This document shows, in pieces, positions 56,101 to 61,623 of a stretch of DNA of 64,000 nucleotides. The DNA comes from Undaria pinnatifida. Taxonomy: Eukaryota > Sar > Phaeophyceae > Laminariales > Alariaceae. The first letter of the stretch is position 1. The number at the start of each line of letters is the position of its first letter. The notes under the pieces are model-generated. The model searched no databases. It was not told the DNA's origin and saw only the letters and a program-made list of their open reading frames with translations. The stretch covers positions 5,826,106 to 5,890,105 of the forward strand of contig JABAKD010000002.1 in NCBI GenBank assembly GCA_012845835.1, given 5' to 3'. Made by a program: the position numbers and the translations under genes.

Positions 56101-58526
56101 TGAAATACAGCGGTCCCCACCTTCGTTGGAATAATTGGTTTTGCCTTTGAAAAAAACTACAATCTTAACAAATTAAGTTTCCTGAAGGCCTTTGTAAGCC
56201 ATGATATTTTCGTTGCATCAAGCTTACAACCTACCTCCTTATTCAAGTTCCGGGTGTTGTGTGTACAGCTACGCAAGGGACGATATCCTCCAAACGTCTA
56301 GCTGCACCTCCAACACAGACACATACCGCGCGGTATAAAGAGTGCGTCTGCAGTTAGTTTTCGAATATACCGAAGATACGCAAGGGCAAGATACTCCAAA
56401 AATCACTCATGAGTTACCCAGCATCTTCGTTCGGACGGGATACAGGATACATATGCATTTAAAGGCTATTCTTAGCCGTAGGATACCCTCACACACGGTT
56501 GTGCAGTCGTGTCGGGTTTAGCGCAAGACATTTCGTAACGTCAATCGCTGAGTGTATAAGGTAAATATAGAACTCTTATTGAGGCGAGGAGTCTCAGACG
56601 AAACAGGTGTTACGCTTGCCGTAGGTATCACGCGCCCATAATAGCTTGCTTTTAATGAGCATGGCGTCAACGGTAACGCGCCTTTCGCTCTTCGCTTTCG
56701 TTCCAGGCCGGGGAGATTATCATGCAGACCGGACTCACTAAGGAGAAGCGAAACCACGTTCTGCAAGCCTCTGAGGTAATAACACGGCCGACATTTTTGA
56801 ATCGAGCTATGCTGTAGCATCACACATATTGTTTGTTTTTGGCACGTTCGAAATCCGCGGAAATGACGCACCGCAGTGGACGATACAATCACCAAACAAT
56901 GCTACGGTAGCCCTTGGAGTTATGCTGTTTTGCGCGCTTTTTCTTCAGTGGCTCGGTGTCACTCGCGCGAGTGACCCCCCCCCGCGGTTCCTCGTGGTTA
57001 AAAGGCTTTCTTTCGTTGCTGTTTTCAACATTCCTGACATGAGTACGAAAAGGGATGGTTAGCAGTGAGGTACAGAATCACTCGCGCTAGTACGATATGG
57101 TGTATAGCCTCAGACACATCACCAATCATCAATCTTGACTCACAAACGAAGCAGTTGGCTAGGCATCTCACGGTATATTTCAGCTACTGTTAAGAACGCA
57201 AACGTGGTAGTTATGGGGCCAATGGCGCAGGAAAGCGCGAGTCAATGCCGGACGCCTGCTACGATAGAGAGACAGCACTTTTTTTTGTCACTTTTTTCGC
57301 CTCAATGTCGGATCCCTTAAACCCCAAGTCGTCGGAAATACGCCATTTTTTTCATTACATGATTCTCGCTGTTTAGACCCTACCTAAGCCATGAGGTTTT
57401 TCACCCTGTGTAGCAAACTTGTTTTTCTCTGCCAAGTCAGTTTTTTGGGAGGTCTTGGCATCCAACATTGGGGAACCTCAGAAAAAAAAAGCGATGCACC
57501 TCTATAGTAGCACGCGTCGCCGGGCTTTCCCCAGGTCTTACATATTGTATTTTTGTTACTATGTAAACAACAAAATGCATGCTGGTATAGTTTAATCGTC
57601 ACTACTTTTACTCTCCCGCTTAAACGGTTAAGACGTTTCACTATCAGTGACCTCCTTGGACAAGTCATGATCACAGGTGCGTTCCCTTCCCCCGCCCCCC
57701 CCGGTGCTTGCTTTTACTCTTTAATGCGCATGGGGTGCAGCATTCCCGCTTTTCGCTTTTCTTGTGTCGATTGTCATATCAATTTAGTCTAGCTCACGCT
57801 CTCGAGCTTGTCGATCGTTCTTTTTGATTGCAAAAAAATGTCCATAGGAGCGCGAGTACGCACTCGGTAAGACTTGAACCCACGGCATTTGCCTTAGTAG
57901 GGATGCTATTCACCTGGCACTTCGTTGGGGACGCCGACATACATCATACCATGCCCACGCTTCTCAGAAAAAGTTGAGTGCACGCTTGGCCCGAAGGGTT
58001 GGGAGTCGAAGCACTAGTGATGCGTGTGCCCACCGAACGTGGCACCTGGTATGTATGCCACTTGATGCTGCTCACCCAAAGACCCCCCCCCCCCCCCTCC
58101 TCAATGTCGGAAACTACTTAATGTGCCATGATTTCGTAGGGAAAATAGCATTTATTTCTACCAGTACCCACCAGGTTTATATCCTGAACCTCTCCTGAAT
58201 TATTTCAGCGTGTTTCTTATGGTCTCACTTCGAGGTTTTCACCACCTGCATTCATAATATCCGCAGTGGTATCGCCTATCTGCCTACCCTCACATACCTG
58301 GTGTACCCTCAAACTTGTCTTTGTTTCGGCCGCTTCAACTCCCTCTCAGCTGAAGATCAGCTTCGCCATCTGCAACTTGGATCACGCCCGGTGGATATCT
58401 TTTCGCGACGAGGGTAAATGCTGGGGCGGCGGTGTTGGGAGGGTTATGACTAGCTACGAGATGAAGAAGGTCAGCCCCAAACTGCGGCAATATTTCGCTT
58501 CACACGTGGGAGAGGTCACACCGTAG
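40388..58526 (+). CDS. LOTUS/OST-HTH plus EXD1-like 3'-5' exonuclease-fold protein, six exons
   Basis: Exons 40388-41197, 52853-52981, 54131-54318, 55611-55704, 56707-56775 and 58350-58526 splice in consistent phase (0, 0, 2, 0, 0) to about 488 aa. Residues about 10-75 resemble the LOTUS (OST-HTH) winged-helix domain of germ-granule RNA proteins. Residues about 80-215 are a Ser/Thr/Ala linker. From about 222 the sequence follows the DEDD exonuclease fold of EXD1/Egalitarian: VDSSKTCAEFIG, AIAVQLEG, ALMFDVFEL, VVHD and VMDTQFA. Known animal EXD1 is an inactive RNA adaptor in piRNA production. Here the Exo I Asp is Gln and the Exo II Asp position reads Ser, so an RNA-binding rather than cleaving role is inferred. 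No membrane segment or signal peptide seen. Confidence 0.75.
41523..41758 (+). mobile_element. MITE family C, copy C5
   Basis: TTCTGCGGTAGCCCCCCCAG and GAGGGGCTATCGTAGAA. The nearest MITE to exon 1, 325 bp into the giant intron. Confidence 0.9.
41925..42060 (+). repeat. family D terminal block, solo copy
   Basis: GGGGAGTCGCCGACCTATAT, CGATCGGAGTATCACACACA and CTCACAGCTGGAGTGCATTT, without a C-rich unit before it. Confidence 0.85.
42395..42552 (-). mobile_element. diverged tRNA-SINE-like copy S4 (head half)
   Basis: On minus: CCCCGGTGGTCCAAAACCGC, GGTAGTTTTGAATCTCAG (weak B-box) and CTCTACTTGCTTACAAATCG then a GCGCGAGAGCGTCGTGAGTT body block like that of S1/S2. Heavily worn. Confidence 0.55.
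42690..42860 (-). mobile_element. diverged tRNA-SINE-like copy S5
   Basis: Same layout as S4 about 310 bp further on, including the shared flank TGCATGTA...CATGCAGAA and ATCCCAGCACCAG. S4 and S5 therefore look like a local tandem duplication rather than two insertions. Confidence 0.5.
42900..44250. other. giant intron, sparse region
   Basis: Only a partial family B palindrome block (GAGCCACTCGCACGAGTGAC, 43512) and T-rich or A-rich patches. No exon found. Confidence 0.4.
44255..44375 (+). repeat. family D terminal block, solo copy
   Basis: CGCGATCGGAGTATCACACA to CTCTGGAGTGTATTTTAATT, followed by an AT-palindromic ATATACTTCGTATATATAT. Confidence 0.85.
44376..46190. other. giant intron, with one diverged direct repeat
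   Basis: About 90 bp around 45543-45630 (GTGGTGACATCGCATGCCCA, GATGTATCTCT) returns diverged at 45898-45985 (GCGGTGACATTGCATGACCA, GATATGTATCTCT). A C18 run lies at 44977. Otherwise unrecognised. Confidence 0.45.
46200..48875. mobile_element. family D cluster: palindrome and tandem C-rich units
   Basis: A left part (46200-46715) ends in the terminal block. From 46733 the same block and units run in reverse (to about 47330), then forward again to 48290 and once more to 48875. Two terminal blocks thus meet head to head about 15 bp apart at 46720, forming a long potential hairpin. C- and G-runs of 10-20 are abundant. The 206-bp duplication described separately lies inside. Confidence 0.75.
47411..47822. 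repeat. 206-bp tandem duplication inside family D
   Basis: CCCCACCTAATATCGAAATC begins at 47411 and again at 47617. The two copies appear identical except for one base (ATAAGCAC versus ATAAACAC). A very recent event. Confidence 0.95.
49029..49130 (+). mobile_element. MITE family A, copy A12 (left end only)
   Basis: ACTACGATAGGCTAAGATAGAGGCGCACC, read as two overlapping tries at the terminus, then TTTGGGAGAGCTTGAGGCC. The rest is lost. Confidence 0.6.
49382..49617 (+). mobile_element. MITE family C, copy C6
   Basis: TTCTACGGTGCCCCCCCAGC to GGGGGGGCTATCGTAG. Core CTTTAACAAAGTCGCCGGTTT and ACCCCGACGTCATTGATCG are kept. Confidence 0.9.
49620..50435. other. giant intron, no recognised feature
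   Basis: No family member and no exon. T- and A-homopolymers only. Confidence 0.4.
50438..50770. repeat. two family D terminal blocks facing inward
   Basis: The first (50465-50560) is reversed (CACTCCAGCTGTGAGATGGA, ACTCCGATCGCGCGTATTAC) and continues into CGGCGACTCCCC. The second (50660-50760) is forward (GGAGTATCACACACAGCTTG, CAGCTGGAGTGTG). A TA repeat precedes the pair. Confidence 0.8.
50880..51133 (+). mobile_element. MITE family A, copy A13 (diverged)
   Basis: GAAGACCTCGCCCGAAAATTG, AATAGGTACACGACTCGAG, CGACAATTTTGGATCAGGA and CTCACTATCGTCGTAGC. Two short insertions near the right end. Confidence 0.75.
51185..51420 (-). repeat. dispersed repeat F, copy split by another short repeat
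   Basis: GGTTGTGCAGCGGAAAGTTC at the left and ATGAGTTCGAAGGCATTCG at the right are the two halves of family F. Between them sits a block (51255-51345) that elsewhere occurs alone at 14565-14650. Confidence 0.6.
51421..51907. other. giant intron, with a worn family D end at 51760-51830
   Basis: TACACTTCTTCAGTTATGG and AACTCAGCTTTGCAAGCTGC are the only recognisable parts, in reverse orientation. An A20 run lies at 51740. Confidence 0.4.
51908..52222 (+). mobile_element. tRNA-derived SINE, copy S2
   Basis: Head GGTGGCCCCGGTGGAGTATC, B-box GAGTTCGAGCCCACC at about 51974, body GTGCACAAATTGACTTGCGG and CAGTGGGACTGCTGAACCC, 3' end CAGAAGCTGGAAAGTAAAAG then A10. The best preserved copy. Confidence 0.88.
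52223..52852. other. end of giant intron, no recognised feature
   Basis: Sequence to the acceptor of exon 2, which has the tract CCTTCCTTCGCTTTTCCTCC. Open frames here overlap on both strands. Confidence 0.45.
52853..52981 (+). CDS. LOTUS-exonuclease exon 2
   Basis: Acceptor TCCATGTGTCAG, donor AAG|GTGGCA, 43 codons, phase 0 at both ends. IGGSWPHPAALMFDVFEL matches the strand after Exo I in EXD proteins (x-L-L-Q-V-x ... x-V-Y-x-F-D-V-x-x-L). LRDQLLPMLQDDSITK matches the helix before the K-V-x-H-D motif. Confidence 0.8.
53281..53532 (-). mobile_element. MITE family C, copy C7
   Basis: TGTACGATAGCCCCCCCCC to GGGGGGACTACCGTAGAA, inside intron 2 of the LOTUS-exonuclease gene. Its core CAAACGATGACGTCGGAGGG matches C4. 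Confidence 0.88.
53798..54000 (-). mobile_element. MITE family A, copy A14 (one clear end)
   Basis: GCTACGATAGAGGTTCCATA and AGCTCCTCAACCC are recognisable. The far end is worn. Lies 130 bp upstream of exon 3. Confidence 0.5.
54131..54318 (+). CDS. LOTUS-exonuclease exon 3
   Basis: Acceptor TTCTCTACGGCACAG, donor AG|GTGACG, leaves phase 2. Encodes VVHDFTSSAIALKRHF and INRVMDTQFALEAL. In EXD1/Egalitarian the same place reads H-D-C-R-x-D-S ... V-F-D-T-Q, so the first D and the D-T-Q strand are kept, while the second D, which supplies the Exo II acid, is Ser here. Confidence 0.82.
54319..55610. other. intron 3, no recognised feature
   Basis: No family A-F member. Overlapping frames near 54919-55378 on both strands have no splice support. 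Confidence 0.4.
55611..55704 (+). CDS. LOTUS-exonuclease exon 4
   Basis: Acceptor CATCTTACGTGCAG, donor AAG|GTGAGG. One base completes the split Arg codon, then ATAFDHRADSNIPISPHEL and ARTVNSLAK. No domain hallmark. Chosen because phase 2 in and 0 out fit both neighbours. Confidence 0.65.
56707..56775 (+). CDS. LOTUS-exonuclease exon 5
   Basis: Acceptor CTTCGCTTTCGTTCCAG, donor GAG|GTAATA, 23 codons, phase 0 at both ends (AGEIIMQTGLTKEKRNHVLQ). A helix-like segment. Small, so somewhat uncertain. Confidence 0.6.
56901..57098 (+). mobile_element. MITE family B, copy B8 (right end worn)
   Basis: GCTACGGTAGCCCTTGGAG, GGTGTCACTCGCGCGAGTGAC, TGAGTACGAAAAGGGATGG and AATCACTCGCGCTAGT. Lies in intron 5. 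Confidence 0.8.
57258..57511 (-). mobile_element. MITE family A, copy A15
   Basis: GCTACGATAGAGAGACAGCA to GCACCTCTATAGTAGC. Inner CCCTTAAACCCCAAGTCGTCG and GTTTTTTGGGAGGTCTTG. Confidence 0.88.
57652..57936 (-). mobile_element. tRNA-derived SINE, copy S3 (diverged)
   Basis: B-box on minus GTGGGTTCAAGTCT near 57868-57881. The body keeps a GAGCGTGAGC-like block and CCTGTGATCATGACTTGTCC near the 3' end, parallel to S1 and S2. Confidence 0.7.
58350..58526 (+). CDS. LOTUS-exonuclease terminal exon 6
   Basis: Acceptor AACTCCCTCTCAG, phase 0, 58 codons then TAG. Reads LKISFAICNLDHARWISFRD, a Gly-rich turn and KKVSPKLRQYFASHVGEV. No Exo III Y/H-x-x-x-D is evident. An internal GTAAAT after GAGG could be a donor, so a further exon cannot be excluded. 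Confidence 0.65.
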   Translation: MKISFAICNLDHARWISFRDEGKCWGGGVGRVMTSYEMKKVSPKLRQYFASHVGEVTP

Positions 58527-58610
58527 ATCATGTAGATAATGTAGATCGTACAGATAATGTAGATCATTGTAAATCAAATAGATAATATATATATATCGTA
58601 TATATCTTTC
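58527..58610. repeat. 9-10 bp GTAGATNAT tandem repeat after the stop codon
   Basis: GTAGATAAT / GTAGATCGT / CAGATAAT units followed by a TA tract, immediately after the stop codon of exon 6. Probably part of the 3' UTR. Confidence 0.8.
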
Positions 58611-58708
58611 GTTGCGCAAGGCTGCGCCGGATCTGTGTAGTGCAGGTCGTTCAACCTAGGAAACACGTGCCGGATCATGCAGATCGATACTCATCGCTCT
58701 CTAAACGT

Positions 58709-59020
58709 TTACAATACGGTATATTCCCCACGCAGATCACATAGAGCAGGGATATGCCTGCCCTGAATATCAAATGTCGTACATAGGGGACTCATCTGTT
58801 CGATGTTTGCAACTTTCGATCGGACGCGCGACGGAGGTGACACCGTTTCTGTAAACCAGAATGTTGCTGATTTGCGGGTAGGTTTTACATGAGCAGCGAC
58901 TTCATAGGGTGGGAAGTAATAGCGTTCAGGATTCAATGTGCTGTTTGTTCTTGGGTAGTCATAGGCCACTAGACACACCCAATGGGGTGTGAGCCGAGGG
59001 CGCCCTCGCATCTGAATCCT
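58709..59020 (-). CDS. candidate terminal exon of a minus-strand gene
   Basis: Open to a stop at 58709. Reads RLTPHWVCLVAYDYPRTNST, RYYFPPYEVAAHVKPTRKSA and FDIQGRHIPALCDLRGEYTV. Two usable acceptors on minus lie just upstream (TTCAATAG and GTGGCGTCTAG). The sequence is protein-like but no family is recognised. It would end 183 bp from the stop of the LOTUS-exonuclease gene, tail to tail. Confidence 0.35.
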   Translation of the reverse strand, partial: RIQMRGRPRLTPHWVCLVAYDYPRTNSTLNPERYYFPPYEVAAHVKPTRKSATFWFTETVSPPSRVRSKVANIEQMSPLCTTFDIQGRHIPALCDLRGEYTVL

Positions 59021-59429
59021 AGACGCCACAATACCCTATTGAATTGGAAATTTACTCTTTATTTTTATTTTCGTGCATGTGTGTGCTTTTTTATTGCATG
59101 CCTGCAGACGCTGCTCTATGTTCGTGTACCTGGCGTCTACTACTGCTTGGCGATAAACGATTCTAGTTTGTTTTTTGTATACATATAAGCGAGTGTATGT
59201 TTCGGAACGCAAAGAGGAAAACCCACCAATCAAAACACCTACTACAATCGTAGTACGCATGACAAATCTCGACGTACCCAAATCAACCCAACTAGCTCCA
59301 CTGCCTATTCGACGTTCAGCGCCGCCCAGTTCTGCTACCATCGTAAGGCGTTGCTGCCCCTTCACCCCGACCCCCACGCTCTCCATCAGTCTTCCCTACT
59401 CCATCAAATTCCCGCCTGTCCTCCTCGGT

Positions 59430-59835
59430 TTGTTCCTCTTCCCTCTCTTCCTCCTCTTTGCCCTCCTTCTCACCTTTCATGTTTTCTCCTTCCTTCGCGT
59501 GCCTTTCTCCTATTTGTTCGTCCTCCTCCTCATCCAACCCCTTTTTGCACCGTTCCTTCTCGTCTTTTCTGTCCTCCTCCTCGTCGCCCTCTCGCGACCC
59601 TCGTCGTCGCCCTCATGCACCTCTTCATGCTCCTCCTCCTCTTCCCGTCCTCCTCCTCATGCTCCTCCTCCTCTTCCCGTCCTCCTCCTCCTCCTCATGC
59701 TCCTCCTCCTCTTCCCGTCCTCTTCCTCCTTCTCCTCCTCCTCCTGCTTCTCCTCCTCGCCGCCCCCCTCCTCCTCCTAGTCGTCACCATCCTCCTGCTC
59801 GTCCTCTTCTTCCTCCTCCTCTTCTTCCTCCCCCT
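59430..59835. repeat. CTCCTCCT pyrimidine-only tract
   Basis: About 400 bp of almost pure C/T on +, made of CTCCTCCTCTTCCCGTCCTC-type units in a tandem array at 59630-59830. It opens frames in several phases and ends in CCCCCTAATAG, which could act as a 3' splice site on +. Confidence 0.9.
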
Positions 59836-60600
59836 AATAGTCAAACTATCGGTGTCGATGGGAACGCCGCTTGGTTGCTGTTGGTATTTTCCCTCCCTCC
59901 CCTTCCACCTGACATCTTGCGTGGTCCAATCGTCACGCTACTTGCTTTCTTGCGGCGCTTTCGCGACCTGATTGACGGCATCCTCTCCTTCACGGCTACT
60001 TTTTCGGACTTGCTTACGTCGTACTTGGCTCGGAATGCAATAGCCACGAGATCTTTATACCTCATGGCGACGGCAACAACGTGCTCCGTCTACACGTGGT
60101 GGGCAATAGAGCACGTCCATATCCAACGGCAATCTTTGCAAAAAAGGTACCTGAGGGGCACGTTAGTGCACAGCAAATGCTTTCTTTCTTTCGACACCGT
60201 TTTTTTGCTCAGCACGACGATGACGTTTCTCTCGTCTCCTCTTCTTGCAGCGAAAGTGCAGCGGGAGAACACGCTAGGCGCCTTTTTACCCTTCGGGTGC
60301 TCATGTACCCTTGTCCTGCAGGATCCCACACCGGCCACATCACAAGAGCCGCATTTGTCGCTCTCCTGGACAGCCCTTGGAGTACACGACAAATTCAAAC
60401 ACCCACGAAGAACGGAGTAAAAATCGAAACTCGAATCGTAGCCCGAATAGAGCAAACTTGTCATCGCTATAGAGGTTTCGAGGCAGTGCGATACGTCTCA
60501 CCCAACAAAACACTACGCGTGGGTATAAAGAAGGCAGATAGGGCGTACCTTGGTCTCTGTGAGGTACCCCGTAACGTAGTGCCGCAGTTCCCGTACAACC
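59836..60600. other. region open in several frames on both strands
   Basis: On + one frame gives VDGNAAWLLLVFSLPPLPPD and another ECNSHEIFIPHGDGNNVLRL followed by PYPTAIFAKK. On - 60065-59841 gives RYKDLVAIAFRAKYDVSKSE. Each looks partly protein-like and they exclude one another. Neighbouring evidence (exon at 60603-60859) favours the minus strand slightly. Confidence 0.3.
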
Positions 60601-60602
60601 AC

Positions 60603-60859
60603 CTCCATTCTGCAGGCCCGACCCTTGACCGCCCCAGCGGCAGAGGATGCGGGTACTGCCTCTGATGTGAGCCACATCCGACGTGTAGATGAAGTCAGCA
60701 TGCGGAAGGGAAGGGTCAATGGTGTGGGAAACCGTTCGCATGACAGGAGTCTCCTTAAACACTTCCACAAGCTCCACGGTCTCAACCAGTACCTCCTTCG
60801 TAGACAACAGCTCGTCATGCTGAACACGTACGATATCTTGCCCACGCTTGTGTCCGGGC
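60603..60859 (-). CDS. candidate internal exon of a minus-strand gene
   Basis: On minus the acceptor is GAATTTTGTGTCTAG. The frame reads PGHKRGQDIVRVQHDELL, STKEVLVETVELVEVFKETP, VMRTVSHTIDPSLPHADF and SDVAHIRGSTRILCRWGG with no stop. The alternating Val/Glu stretch suggests a strand or coiled region. The donor is unclear (GGAG|GTGG at 60602 is possible). Function unknown. A + frame across the same bases is a weaker alternative. Confidence 0.45.
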
Positions 60860-61079
60860 CTAGACACAAAATTCAGAGAGGGAAGATATAGAGGTGGCCT
60901 CTGTGCGCAGCTTTCGCGCCTCCTACTCGAAAATGAAACATTTCCCCCGCCCCTCCAGCTTCATAGTGGTGCCCTTGGTGGTGTGCCGGTAGGGGTTGGC
61001 TCCGTCGGGAAAAAAAAACGTTTCTGACCTGGTTGAGCTCCTCACGCGTGCGGAAAAAATAACTATCGGTTAGTATGAT

Positions 61080-61230
61080 AACATTACGGGTCTCTTCGTT
61101 TTATGCCTACGCCATCCTAATAGTAAGCGTTGGTTGGTTTGCGCGTCGCGAGCGAATGTCTTGGAAGCCGGGTGAGACATTTTTCTCCTCGTGTCAGGAT
61201 CCCGGAAACTTCTGCTGCACCACTAAGGAC
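61080..61230 (+). repeat. dispersed repeat F, copy
   Basis: TTGGTTGGTTTGCGCGTCGC, GAGCGAATGTCTTGGAAG and AACTTCTGCTGCACCACTA follow the order seen at 16430-16540. Confidence 0.6.
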
Positions 61231-61528
61231 GACGCACCGGTCACAAAGGGAACACAAGGTGTTCAACTCGGGCGAGGAGTGAAGACACAATATGCACACG
61301 GAAAATTGCACTAGACATCGACAGACGGAAGAGATATCCACAGAATGACATAGAAAACATTAACACTCTTGCTAACGTAACCTTGCACCCTGTCGTAGCC
61401 AAGAGATACCTTGGCGGGGCAAGACGAAATGTTGTGTGCGTTGGCTTGACCGAACGCCATGCGACTTGTAATAATGAGAGCACAGCGTTCCGTTCAAACC
61501 ACGGTTCCCCTGGGCTTGACAGGTTCAA

Positions 61529-61623
61529 ATGGAGAGCGCGATGAACTTACGCGGCAAGGTAGCGAAACCGTCAGGGTCTACCAGGCCACCTCAACAAGCT
61601 GACGCAACGCCGTCTGTGTTCCG
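61529..61623 (+). CDS. unrecognised gene, exon 1
   Basis: First ATG in the frame (MESAMNLRGKVAKPSG) to donor CCG|GTGGGT, phase 2. An earlier donor AAG|GTAGCG at 61558 would be phase 0 and break the join, so the longer exon is preferred. Confidence 0.5.

Noticed and set aside
58709-59020. Aspartic-protease-like reading of IQGRHIPALCDLRGEY
   Set aside because: The spacing recalls retropepsins, but the active-site triad is not D-T/S-G and no other retroelement part is nearby, so no such element is claimed.
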